A stretch of DNA of 64,000 nt from Trichomonas vaginalis G3 (lineage: Eukaryota; Parabasalia; Trichomonadida; Trichomonadidae). The first letter of the stretch is position 1. Each line of letters starts with the position of its first letter. Below are positions 1-8,694 of the stretch, piece after piece. Position numbers and translations under genes: made by a program. The stretch spans positions 23,541,411 through 23,605,410 of the forward strand of contig NC_067203.1 in assembly GCF_026262505.1 (NCBI RefSeq). Direction: 5' to 3'. The notes below the pieces were generated by a model that was not told the DNA's origin, made no database searches, and saw only the letters and a program-made list of their open reading frames with translations.

Positions 1-232
1 CAAATGTAATTTCAATCCAAGAACTGTCTTCATTTTCTGATGTCCACTCGCTATCACTTGCAGGACCAACAACATCGATTGGATCAACAAAACATCTAAC
101 CGATTTTGAAGAAACTTTAACTTTGATTTCATTACCAATCTTTCCACCATTTGCCTTTCTTATTGCGGCGAAAATTCCGTTTAATGGCGCCTCTTTTCTC
201 AGAGGATAAGCAATGGAATTTCCACCACCCAT
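1..232 (-). CDS. Partial discoidin (F5/8 type C)-like protein, N-terminus
   Basis: The reading frame is open from the ATG (complement of 230-232) to the window edge, so only about 77 N-terminal residues are present. It opens with MGGGNSIAYPLRKEAPLNGI, then a Gly/Lys-rich turn, a Val/Asp-rich strand and SEWTSENEDSSWIEITF. The order 'LNGI(I/F)AxLxxxxGGxI ... SxNExxSWIxxxF' is what I recall from the large trichomonad family of cytosolic proteins with an F5/8 type C (discoidin-like) fold, often paired with BTB/BACK modules. Family assignment is from memory of the pattern. No partner domain can be seen because the gene runs off the window. Confidence 0.5.
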   Translation of the reverse strand, partial: MGGGNSIAYPLRKEAPLNGIFAAIRKANGGKIGNEIKVKVSSKSVRCFVDPIDVVGPASDSEWTSENEDSSWIEITF

Positions 233-739
233 TTTTTGATAAAGAGATCAGAAATCTCACCTCCTTTCTGATCAATCTGATCTATAACTAGACACCACAT
301 TAAAGCATTGCTTCTATTGGCTGATTAGCTATAGTTCAAGTAGAATCAATGAAAAACATATCTATGTTTCGATAATTTAATTTTGGAAATCTGATTACGC
401 TAATTACTTATGCTTCTATTATCTATATTTCATCTGGATATACCATATCTATTTGAGTAAATCCAATAAATCAATTATTTCACAGATATATTTTTTATTA
501 TTTTTATTATTGCTCAAATAATCAGGGAAACATCAATAAATATGCATAGGGTAATTCATTGTTAATGAGTTTTATTGGATTTATATTGAATCCAAATTTT
601 TAATAATTTTTTATCATATAAATCGTTATATTTGTATGGACAATTAAGGTGTAAATCAGGAACAGATGAATTTTGTATTAAATCAACATCCGATGTAAGA
701 ACATAATTTTTTTTTCTGAAAATTAACGCCGCACTTTAC
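233..739. other. Intergenic spacer, AT-rich
   Basis: A 507-bp spacer between two divergently transcribed genes. It is AT-rich with scattered stops in all frames. I see no gene, RNA or repeat in it; it presumably holds both promoters. Confidence 0.6.
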
Positions 740-1189
740 ATGTCAACGGGAGATCTCGTTCCTAAGCAAGAAGATATTGATGAAATGACGAAACAAGTTG
801 TTGTTCAGAATGGTGGACACAACTATTTATATGCTGAATACCTTAGAATGACTGCAAATCTCGCATCAGAAAGTGATGAAACGTTTTTAAATCATTTTCA
901 GCCAAATATTAACTACGACAAGTCTGATATTATTGAAGCACTCAAATACGTTATGGCATATCTTAAAGCAAACAAAATGAAAGAAACATTAAATACTCTC
1001 CGCATAGAATATCCAGATGCACCAACAAAGACAGGTTATAGTACAAGATCTGAAGTAGCTAAATCTTGGGATCATTTAAACGAAACAATTAGAACTAATA
1101 AGAGAAAGTCTCTCGACAAGAAAGTCAGACAATTCAGCGAAGAAATCGGTTTACCAGTACAAAAGCACTCAAGAAAGCCAACTCATTAA
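740..1189 (+). CDS. Small LisH-motif-like protein
   Basis: A 149-residue acidic-then-basic protein. Residues about 63-92 (IIEALKYVMAYLKANKMKET, then LNTLRIEYP) fit the LisH dimerisation motif: hydrophobic helix, Tyr-Leu, a turn, then a second helix ending in Glu-Tyr. LisH motifs occur in centrosomal and basal-body proteins such as the FOP/FOPNL group and in LIS1-like dimers. The C-terminal third is basic (KKVRQFSEE, QKHSRKPTH) with no fold I recognise. The ATG at 740 is the first in frame, follows a short AT-rich leader, and the frame ends in TAA. A ciliary or centrosomal role is only a guess from the motif. Confidence 0.55.
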   Translation: MSTGDLVPKQEDIDEMTKQVVVQNGGHNYLYAEYLRMTANLASESDETFLNHFQPNINYDKSDIIEALKYVMAYLKANKMKETLNTLRIEYPDAPTKTGYSTRSEVAKSWDHLNETIRTNKRKSLDKKVRQFSEEIGLPVQKHSRKPTH

Positions 1190-1718
1190 TGTATTAAACA
1201 ATAAAATTATTATTTTCTTTTTTAGTTTAAATTTTCATCAGTCTAGATTAATAATTACAGCCAAATATCCAAAATAAAGGATTTTGCATCATCTATTTCA
1301 ATACATTTGATAAAATATTTTGTGAATTTGATTTTTGAATAATTGTCATATCATGGAGCATGAATCTACATATGATAAGTATGCGAAGTCCAAATTTAGA
1401 TATATAATGTATATAATAAACTCTAATAAAATGCAAATTTAATTTGAATTTGAAATAGTTAAAAATATTCATATCGGAGCTAATCCTATGAATCAAAACT
1501 TATAAATTCAAATGGTGGATGAGATATGTTAACGATTCGAAAGATTTATTGTATTTATTGAGGCATTTTGCGAAAATGTTTAATAGGATAGATTCTAATC
1601 CAGATAAATAAGATATTTCAAAGATCCAAATTATGCAATATTAACAATTGACCACTTATCTTTTATTTTGGTGTAATGATAATTCTGATGTTTACAATGA
1701 GATATATTTTTTTTTTAC
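1190..1718. other. Intergenic spacer, AT-rich
   Basis: A 529-bp spacer between two co-oriented genes. The one antisense frame (1293-1496) has low-complexity AT-driven composition (Ile/Phe/Tyr-rich) and no recognisable motif. I see nothing else in it. Confidence 0.55.
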
Positions 1719-2534
1719 ATGAGTTCTGCTACCTGGCACGACCCAGGTACAGACAAGACATTTCACTTTGACGAACATGGAATGTTTGTCAGTGAAGATG
1801 GACTTGGTCCGCAAAAGGGTTTTAAAGATGATGATGAATTCAGCAATTGGGTTCATTCTTACGTTATTGAAGAGATGAAAAAGTTAGGATTAGTTGAGAA
1901 GTGTCATCCTGAGAATGGAGCACCAATTTATCATACGCAAAATGCATTTAACTCTCCAGAAAAACTGTTAATTTTAATTCAAGGCACAGGAAGAGTGCGA
2001 GCCGGAGTTTGGTCTGTAGGAGTTTGTGCTTATGCAGGATTGAATGCAGGTTCTGTATTACCAGACATTATTGAAGCCAAAAAACGGAATATGGAAGTAA
2101 TAGTATTAAATCCAAACGATCCACGCTATTCAATGTTCATAGAAAGATACAAATCTAACATCGGAATGGTCAGACATACATTAGCAATTTTTGAAGATTT
2201 AATAATCAAAGGAAATCCAAAAAGAATCTACATTTTGTGCCATTCAATGGGTGGAGAATGTGCCATTGCATGCTTACGTAAATTCCCAGAGTGGATGCTA
2301 CAACATTGCAGAGCTATTGCAATGACTGACGCTTGCGAAAGCAGAGTTGACATAGAAGGTCTAAAAATCAATACATGGTGCATGAAGCATATTATTAATT
2401 GGATTTGTTCTGAAGAAGAAGCTAATATCAAATTACCTGATGGAATTTCATCGCAACATTACTCTGCAGGCACAAAAGATCATCCATTAAGTACGGCCAA
2501 AGCATGGCCATTTATTTGGTCATTCTTTGATTAA
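1719..2534 (+). CDS. ARB2-domain protein (FAM172/ARB2 family), with in-frame stop near 3' end
   Basis: 271 residues with the alpha/beta-hydrolase-like ARB2 fold. A strand and glycine loop sit at about 82-101 (LLILIQGTGRVRAGVWSVG), an NPND stretch at about 131-134, and a nucleophile-elbow-like CHSMGGE with Ser176. ARB2 proteins are linked to heterochromatin and Argonaute complexes in fission yeast and to FAM172A in animals, and many may lack catalysis. The frame stops with TAA at 2532-2534. The next 36 codons stay open in the same frame and end in TAA at 2643-2645, with coding-like, acidic composition (VEELVDINEY, DDPDESLSKED). So the stop may be a recent nonsense change, an assembly error or a short extension. 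The core fold lies entirely before it. Confidence 0.75.
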   Translation: MSSATWHDPGTDKTFHFDEHGMFVSEDGLGPQKGFKDDDEFSNWVHSYVIEEMKKLGLVEKCHPENGAPIYHTQNAFNSPEKLLILIQGTGRVRAGVWSVGVCAYAGLNAGSVLPDIIEAKKRNMEVIVLNPNDPRYSMFIERYKSNIGMVRHTLAIFEDLIIKGNPKRIYILCHSMGGECAIACLRKFPEWMLQHCRAIAMTDACESRVDIEGLKINTWCMKHIINWICSEEEANIKLPDGISSQHYSAGTKDHPLSTAKAWPFIWSFFD

Positions 2535-2916
2535 CAAGGTGCAAATACTGAAGTTGAAGAGCTCGTTGACATTAATGAATACAGAGGAACAGATGACCCA
2601 GATGAGTCTTTGTCTAAAGAAGACTCAAATTGCAGACCAGCTTAATTTATAATTATTTTTTTTTTTCATGTAATTTTTTTGTTGCTTTAAAATGTTCTTG
2701 TGTTTATATTACATAAATAAATCCTTGTTTAAATGTTTACAAACAAAATTTTTAAAAAATTAAAATTACCAAACAATTTCTATTAAAATTAATAAGACAA
2801 TTGGTTATATCTCATGAACAATTCACTTTTTGCAACAATTTTGATCTAATATAATATAATTTTTGAAATATTTCAAAATTACCTTTGAGAATAGGAAAAT
2901 TTGATTTTCTTATAAC

Positions 2917-4305
2917 TTATTCGGCTTCTTGGTCATTTGAATCCGGAAAATTGATTTCTACTGAAATTAAATTTGCAATTTTAGCAATTTCTTCGTTGTC
3001 TCCTTCTTCAAGCTCTTCTAAAACATCCAATAAATTATCATCCAATAACATCTCAGCAAAAAATTGGGTAATTTTAGGATCATTTTTCGAACTTAATAAT
3101 TGATGAACCCATTTCAAAATTTGAACTAGTTCCGAAGCATTTGCTGCTGATAGAACTTGAGCAATATAATTTGCAACTCCTGATAGAGCCAAAAAATTGA
3201 GATGATGAAAAGAAGCATAAGAAAAGAGTTTTCCTATAAGAATTGAAGCAGATATCTTAACATTTGTTGTAGAATCTCTTATACTATCGACACAAAGTGA
3301 AAGAAGATCAGAAATCTGGTCATTTGTGAAGGGATTTTGACAATCATCACAAATCTCAATAAATACCTTTAAAATAAGTTCAATAATACGTACATCATTG
3401 TCAAAATCAAGTAATCTTGTCAATTCTATCAAGTGAGTTTGATCAAGAAATTCATTTGTTTTGAAATGCCGAATAAACTCAATTAATAAGAACAAAACAT
3501 ATGGACAATACGTTCTTGAGTATTCATTTTCTGGAATTGTTGAAAGAATGGGGTTGAATTCTGTACCAATTTGCTGAATTTGATCTAAAACTTCTTTGTG
3601 ACTTGATTGAATGTTATATAATAATTCAAATACAAATATTTTCGATTCTAATGTTAAATCTCCGTATGCTTCGAAACAAAACCCTATTAATTCTAGATAA
3701 TTTTCAAAATTTGGCAGAAAAACGACACTTGCTAAGTATTTGAAGCAAAATATTTCTACAATTTTTTCTTCTATACTATGACATAATGTATTGACTTTTT
3801 GAATTGAAGCATATTGATAGATAAAATCTCGAAGATTTTGATCTAATCGAACTAAAACAGAAAGGAAGTTCAGGATTCTTTTAACAGAGAATGGATCTTC
3901 AGAATCAAGAAATCGCAAGAAAATAATCAGATTTTCTTCAGATAAAAAGTCATCAAGTTGATTTTCGCGTAATTCCTGAAAAAGAGGAATCATTATCTTA
4001 ATTATACCAGACAAAACCGAATCTGGTGGATCTTGCGTAATAATTTTCATGAAGATCGGATGAATATTGTTTGTTATGTAAAAATTTATAATAAAGATCC
4101 TGTTTCGTTCAACGAATTGCCCAAGATACTCAATTGTATTGAATAATTCTTCTTGGCTTTGATCTTTATCAAGTCTAAGAACTTCTTTAATTAAATTTTT
4201 AAATTCTTTACGTAATTCTTCTATTTTTCCATCTATTTTCGTTATCTTAGATCTATTCTTTTGTTTAGTCTCTTCCAATTCTTCATCTTCATCAAATTCA
4301 TCCAT
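2917..4305 (-). CDS. Armadillo/HEAT-like alpha-solenoid protein
   Basis: 462 residues starting with a very acidic leader (MDEFDEDEELEETKQ), followed by Leu/Ile-rich paired helices typical of ARM/HEAT solenoids. Examples are the helices around LDDFLSEENLIIFLRFLDSE and the later LTRLLDFDNDVRIIELILKV. The C-terminus returns to acid (LDVLEELEEGDNEEIAKIA). Trichomonad genomes carry many such proteins without a specific name. The acidic N-terminus and overall layout recall importin-alpha-like or Fes1-like proteins, but I see no conserved Trp-Asn binding array, so I do not assign a function. The gene is divergent from IFT52, 110 bp apart. Confidence 0.65.
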   Translation of the reverse strand: MDEFDEDEELEETKQKNRSKITKIDGKIEELRKEFKNLIKEVLRLDKDQSQEELFNTIEYLGQFVERNRIFIINFYITNNIHPIFMKIITQDPPDSVLSGIIKIMIPLFQELRENQLDDFLSEENLIIFLRFLDSEDPFSVKRILNFLSVLVRLDQNLRDFIYQYASIQKVNTLCHSIEEKIVEIFCFKYLASVVFLPNFENYLELIGFCFEAYGDLTLESKIFVFELLYNIQSSHKEVLDQIQQIGTEFNPILSTIPENEYSRTYCPYVLFLLIEFIRHFKTNEFLDQTHLIELTRLLDFDNDVRIIELILKVFIEICDDCQNPFTNDQISDLLSLCVDSIRDSTTNVKISASILIGKLFSYASFHHLNFLALSGVANYIAQVLSAANASELVQILKWVHQLLSSKNDPKITQFFAEMLLDDNLLDVLEELEEGDNEEIAKIANLISVEINFPDSNDQEAE

Positions 4306-4415
4306 GAAATATCAATAACTTGATTTTTTTTTGACAATTGTCAAAAATCCATAAAATTATTTGTCACGTAAATTATTGAATTAATTTATAACGTTCTTTA
4401 TAATAAATAATTTAG
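4306..4415. promoter_or_regulatory. Divergent intergenic region (solenoid gene / IFT52)
   Basis: 110 bp separate the two divergent start codons, so both core promoters must lie here or very close by. It contains a T9 run near 4324 and otherwise AT-rich sequence. I could not place a convincing trichomonad initiator (TCAYTW). Confidence 0.4.
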
Positions 4416-5609
4416 ATGACTACATACGTTTCAATAATTGATGCAGGCCACCGCGAATACCTCAGACGAGAAAAGCGCCTGGGTATATTTTGCAATTCGC
4501 TCTCTCAAATCTCAGAAGTACGCTCTTCAAAAGATTCGATCACAAATGATCTTCTTAAAGGAGTTAACAGCATTTGGTTTATGGGTCCTCGCAATGATCT
4601 CAATAAGGACGAAGCATCCGTCCTTCAATCTTACCTCAAAAGCGGCGGAAACGTAATCATTGCTGGTGCTGAAAACTTCCCATCCGGATTTAACGCATTT
4701 ATCAGCCAATACGGTGTTAAAGTTACTGAGCCAGTTATTTCTCCAGTATACATTAACTACATTGACCCTCATCAAGTCAGTATTCAACACGGTATTCTAA
4801 ACCATGCAATTACAGAATTCATTAAGGATGACAAAGCCTCATTTGCATTTCCAAATGGTTACATTCTTGAGGTAAGTCGTCCATCTGTTCCAATCATTTC
4901 TTCCGGTTTATCCGCTTATCCATTAAACTGCCCAGTAATTTCATTCACAGCCGTAGAAAAAGGTACACTTACTGTTATCGGATCTCCACTTATGTTTGGC
5001 GATGAATGGTTCCGTAAAGAGCAAAACGAACAATTATTTAATTTCTTAATACAGCTTATCCTCGTAAGAAGCACACAACTCAATAAGATCGATGCCGACA
5101 ACCCAGAAGTTACAGAAAGATGGTTTACTCCTGATACAATTAGTATGTCTGAGCGCCTTAGGCCTTGCATACAGGAATCAGAGAAATTGAAGCCTAATCT
5201 TATTGATAACTTCGATAAGGCTAAATTTAGCATGGATATGAGATTTGTTGCTGATATTGCAAATCTTGCTAATACATTAGGAGTTAAGAACGAGCAATTA
5301 GACATTGTTACACCAGTTTTCGATGTTGCATTACCTCCTCTTACACCAGCTGTTTTCCCTCCACAGATGAAAGAGCCAGAGCCACCTGTCCTCGAACTTT
5401 TCGACTTAAACGAAATATTCGCGTCTAAAACAGCAAGACTTGCTATGCTTGCACAAAAGACGCCACCAAAGAACATCGAGAAGTTCGTTATGCAGACTGC
5501 AAAGATATTAAACGTCGGACAGAAGTTACCACAGAACTATTCTGCAAAGGACGTCTTAGAATATGTATTTAAGTACGTTGTTAGATGTAAGAGACAGGCT
5601 CAAGATTAA
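4416..5609 (+). CDS. IFT52: Intraflagellar transport protein 52 (IFT-B core)
   Basis: 397 residues. The N-terminal GIFT domain is clear: LLKGVNSIWFMGPRNDL (about 48-63), then LQSYLKSGGNVIIAGAEN and NAFISQYGVKVTEPVIS, followed by YINYIDPHQVSIQHGILN. This matches the IFT52 pattern 'hPKE..I..GvLN'. The C-terminal half, from about 250, carries the Pro-rich linker (ALPPLTPAVFPPQMKEPEPP) and the helical tail used to bind other IFT-B subunits. The protein assembles the IFT-B train that carries cargo along the flagellar axoneme. Codon use here is more GC-rich than in the neighbours, fitting good expression. Length is slightly below the usual 430 or so. Confidence 0.9.
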   Translation: MTTYVSIIDAGHREYLRREKRLGIFCNSLSQISEVRSSKDSITNDLLKGVNSIWFMGPRNDLNKDEASVLQSYLKSGGNVIIAGAENFPSGFNAFISQYGVKVTEPVISPVYINYIDPHQVSIQHGILNHAITEFIKDDKASFAFPNGYILEVSRPSVPIISSGLSAYPLNCPVISFTAVEKGTLTVIGSPLMFGDEWFRKEQNEQLFNFLIQLILVRSTQLNKIDADNPEVTERWFTPDTISMSERLRPCIQESEKLKPNLIDNFDKAKFSMDMRFVADIANLANTLGVKNEQLDIVTPVFDVALPPLTPAVFPPQMKEPEPPVLELFDLNEIFASKTARLAMLAQKTPPKNIEKFVMQTAKILNVGQKLPQNYSAKDVLEYVFKYVVRCKRQAQD

Positions 5610-6052
5610 ATTCAAATTATTTATTGGAAATTTGTAAAAAAACAGAATATCAAATGAATTTCTTAGATTTTTTTAAACTAAATTTTATAAAGATCTCTCA
5701 AACAATGAGACACAATATTTATAAAATTCAAAATTCATGAATAAATAAGTCAAATAATATGTTTAAAAATAGCTCTGTGAATTTTTATTTAACGTCTATA
5801 TAGATATCATTCAGCTTTAATTTTGTACATTGAATGTTTCATATTACAATTAATTTATGCCTTAAATATCATTTAGCACCACGTAAAATGCATTTTCTGT
5901 ATAAGATCTATGAGTTATTTAAGTTTTATGGTCTATAATAAAAGATTATTTTTCAAAATTAATTTAATTATTGTCTATTTCATTAAAAAGAATTAAGTAA
6001 TCTTATAAAAATATGAAATTTACAATATAAAACATAGATATACTATTAGACT
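5610..6052. other. Intergenic spacer between convergent genes
   Basis: 443 bp of AT-rich sequence between the 3' ends of IFT52 (+) and the chromo protein (-). I see no gene, RNA or repeat. Confidence 0.6.
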
Positions 6053-7066
6053 TTATTTAGATTCCATTTCTCTTTTCTTCAAGCAATAATTTATTACGAG
6101 TTGAGGGAACATCTTGATCATCAACTCTAGAGGAACATCTTTATTATATTCTTTGCTTCCATCTGAGAAAACAGCAACAACAACTTTAATATTATCAACT
6201 TTTTTGTAATCAATGATTCCAGTAGGTTCTATACCATCTAGGAATGGATCTGTTTCGAATTTGTCATATAGTTCTTGATCAATATTATATAAGATAGCTC
6301 TATTTTGTTTTTTAGGGAGAAATCTTTTAATTGTTGGTTTTTGAATGCTTCCATAGAATTGGTAGAAATCTGGATTGTATTCTGGACCTTCTTCTTTCTT
6401 TTTGTTATTAGCTTGCCTTTTTCGGTCTGTTTCATTAACAATTTTTCTTTTTTCTGGTTCTTTTCGATTTGAGGAATCGCTATCATAAGTAGGTTTCTTC
6501 CTTTCTGGTTCCTTTCTATTTGAGACACTATTTTCTTGTATAAGTTTCCTTCTTTCTGGTTCTTTAGGTGGAGGCCTTTTTTCTACTTCAGAAACTGGCC
6601 TTTTTGGCTTATCAACAGGAGTAGGTTTAGGTGCAGTTGCTCGTGAACTTTCTTTTGGCTTGGAAATTTCTGTTTTTTGTTTAATTTGTTTTGGATTATC
6701 GGAATATTCTGAAGATAAACTATCTGAGTAATTTTTCGTTCGTTCTTTTTCATTTTTAGATGATTTTTCGTGTTCGAGATGAACTGATACTGCTTTTTGT
6801 TTTGCTTTTAATGCTGCTCTTTGTTTTTCCTTTTCTTTCTTTTTAGCTTCAAGTTTCGCATAGTACTCATTTAAAGTTTCTTGACAACCTTCAAGATTTT
6901 CCAATGGTTCCCATGTATCTTCGCTATCAGAATATCCTTTCCAGTGAACTCTATATTTAACGACTCCATCTATTATTCTATGGTCTCTAATTTCTTCGAC
7001 TTCGTAAATTTCTTCTTCACCATCATTTGCTGAACTACTATCAACTTCAATCTCTTCTCTGCTCAT
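6053..7066 (-). CDS. HP1-like chromodomain protein
   Basis: 337 residues. The chromodomain spans about 19-73 (YEVEEIRDHRIIDGVVKYRV, HWKGYSDSEDTWEPLENL), with the expected aromatic cage at Tyr21, Trp42 and Tyr45, which reads methylated histone H3 lysine. A long basic, Lys/Pro-rich hinge (about 75-230) holds three similar 'RKEPE(R/K)(K/R)K' blocks. The C-terminal segment (about 280-330: VVVAVFSDGSKEYNKDVPLE then MFPQLVINYCLKK) resembles a chromoshadow domain, where HP1 has 'P..vi.fYe..L'. This is the HP1 architecture for heterochromatin binding and dimerisation. The hinge is longer than in animal HP1. Confidence 0.85.
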   Translation of the reverse strand: MSREEIEVDSSSANDGEEEIYEVEEIRDHRIIDGVVKYRVHWKGYSDSEDTWEPLENLEGCQETLNEYYAKLEAKKKEKEKQRAALKAKQKAVSVHLEHEKSSKNEKERTKNYSDSLSSEYSDNPKQIKQKTEISKPKESSRATAPKPTPVDKPKRPVSEVEKRPPPKEPERRKLIQENSVSNRKEPERKKPTYDSDSSNRKEPEKRKIVNETDRKRQANNKKKEEGPEYNPDFYQFYGSIQKPTIKRFLPKKQNRAILYNIDQELYDKFETDPFLDGIEPTGIIDYKKVDNIKVVVAVFSDGSKEYNKDVPLELMIKMFPQLVINYCLKKREMESK

Positions 7067-7400
7067 TTAAATTTGAAAAGCTAAGAATGAAAATGTAGTA
7101 TATCTAACGTCATTTAATATTATTTTTGTTGCCAAATAATCCTAATCTCAAAGATTGTTTTTGATTGAACTCGTTATTAATTTTAAATCAATTCATTATT
7201 TTATATTTATTCTTATAATCCTCATTCTCGTCATTTTGTTAGGACAAAATGACGAAACAAAAGAATATCTCAAAATAATTTTCAAATTCGTAAGTTTTAA
7301 ACAATGCATTTTAATTAATGACCATGAGCATAGGAAAATAAGATATACAATACCTTTATTTATATTTTCAAACAATATCATTGAATAATATTACAAAAAC
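7067..7400. other. Intergenic spacer
   Basis: 334 bp between two minus-strand genes. Short overlapping frames on both strands here are AT-driven (Ile/Phe/Leu runs) and carry no motif. Confidence 0.55.
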
Positions 7401-8312
7401 TTAATAAATTTCATCAAAATCATCATCGATATCTGCAGAATCGGCGTCATCATCAGGATCGTCGTAGTCATCATTGTCGTCATCAGAATAATTTCGGCGG
7501 CCTCGGAAATTATTGAGTAATCCCATGAACATACTTAATGGATCATCGTGATCATTATCATGATGGTTGTTTCTTCGTTGTGATTCTAAAGTCTCTTGTA
7601 GCAAATCTCGGGCTTGCTGATCTCCACGGCAAATTCTGCGAAGTATATTGAATTGCTCTGCAGAAATATATCCATGTGGTGTAATTGGTTCGATTTCTTG
7701 TGGTAAATGTTTGTATCTTGCAAGAAAATTCTCTAAAATTGCTTTATTATCGTGTAATTTTTCTGTATATTCGGGATTAATTAATGAGGCAATGATGCCT
7801 TCAATGATATCTGGCTGTGTTATGAAGCATTCGATAAGTTGACCATTATTAGCGATATTTTCACTTCTTTCGTTTCTTTCTAGAGGAGACAATGTAACCA
7901 TAACAGGATATTTCTTCGTTTCTTGGCCTCTATCAAGTATTTCTTGAATAGGACTATGTGAAAAATCTCTTTCTGTGACATCATCATCGTTATGCTCGCC
8001 ATAACCATTAGAATCTGTATCTGTGGCTTCCTCTTCTTCTATAGGCTCTGTTGCGAATCCTTCTACTTCGAAAGTTTCATTTGATTCAACGAAAATTAAT
8101 GCATCTTTGAAATATTCAATATCATTAAGGGTGCTATCCGGGTCTACTGGCTGGCCCATAAAAACTAATGTGATTTGTTCTTCATCTAATGAATAAGCAG
8201 TTGAAAGTTCCCGAAATGCATTGCGAATAGGTTCTGTCATGCTAAATCCGGTTATTATATGCTTTAAAAGAAAGCGATCGCAAAAAATAACATCAATTTT
8301 ATCTTCGGTCAT
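7401..8312 (-). CDS. Ubiquitin-like-domain protein with acidic tail
   Basis: 303 residues. An N-terminal ubiquitin-like fold covers about 1-78, with ITLVFMGQPVDPDSTLNDIE matching the ubiquitin stretch 'rLiFaGkqLeDgrTLsDYn'. The middle (about 125-245) is helical and ends in a region rich in Asn/Pro and amphipathic helices (AEQFNILRRICRGDQQARDL). The last 40 residues are almost all Asp with Tyr. The arrangement resembles ubiquilin or Rad23-type shuttles, but I cannot see a UBA domain, so the exact class is open. A Polinton is inserted only 108 bp upstream of the start codon (target duplication begins at 8415), so its promoter region may be disturbed. Confidence 0.7.
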   Translation of the reverse strand: MTEDKIDVIFCDRFLLKHIITGFSMTEPIRNAFRELSTAYSLDEEQITLVFMGQPVDPDSTLNDIEYFKDALIFVESNETFEVEGFATEPIEEEEATDTDSNGYGEHNDDDVTERDFSHSPIQEILDRGQETKKYPVMVTLSPLERNERSENIANNGQLIECFITQPDIIEGIIASLINPEYTEKLHDNKAILENFLARYKHLPQEIEPITPHGYISAEQFNILRRICRGDQQARDLLQETLESQRRNNHHDNDHDDPLSMFMGLLNNFRGRRNYSDDDNDDYDDPDDDADSADIDDDFDEIY

Positions 8313-8414
8313 TTTTCTATAAAAATTGTCACTTTTTATTTGATGGAAATTCTAAAAGCATGAGTTTGAAGGAATTTGATCCTCACATTTGAACTTAGAG
8401 TCGTGTTTTATTAT

Positions 8415-8420
8415 GAGATA
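8415..8420. repeat. Left target-site duplication GAGATA
   Basis: GAGATA directly precedes the A tract of the left terminal repeat. The same six bases directly follow the T tract at the right end (33683-33688). Confidence 0.85.
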
Positions 8421-8491
8421 AAAAAAAAAAAAAAAGGTAGTGGGGCTTCCAGGCACTTCGTGCCCTCTAGCCCCGAAGATGTTTAGTATAA
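8421..8491 (+). repeat. Left terminal inverted repeat of element 1
   Basis: A15 followed by GGTAGTGGGGCTTCCAGGCA and on to GTTTAGTATAA. It pairs with 33603-33682 with two mismatches in the 56 non-homopolymer bases. It contains a small internal hairpin, GGCAC-TTC-GTGCC. Confidence 0.92.
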
Positions 8492-8694
8492 ATGAAGTTT
8501 TTATTCGGAAAATTGTTAGTCTTCTGGTGTGAATTCGGAGGACTCTTCTTCTTCCTCCATTGCTTCTGGGAAGAAGCCTTCTTCTGGGTCGAAACATTAT
8601 ATAATGTGTCGCTTTTCACAAATTATATATGTTTTCATGCTTTGTCACTTTTCTGTCACTTTTCGGGTAAAAACATTTTTATTATTATATATAA

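Noticed and set aside
2532-2645. Alternative genetic code (TAA read as Gln)
   Set aside because: In-frame TAA occurs in the ARB2-type gene and near 34.74 kb, but many other clear genes here end naturally in TAA or TAG (LisH-like, IFT52, AK7-like), with no coding-like sequence after them.
4306-4415. Trichomonad initiator elements (TCAYTW) upstream of host genes
   Set aside because: Weak matches exist before some starts but are not more frequent than expected in AT-rich DNA, so I do not annotate them.
4916-5476. 186-codon minus-strand frame
   Set aside because: It is antisense to IFT52; codon pattern and conservation support only the plus strand.
8421-8435. Poly(A) tail of a retroposed gene
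   Set aside because: The A tract is matched by a T tract at the far end, inside a direct 6-bp duplication and next to inverted repeats, so it belongs to the Polinton end.
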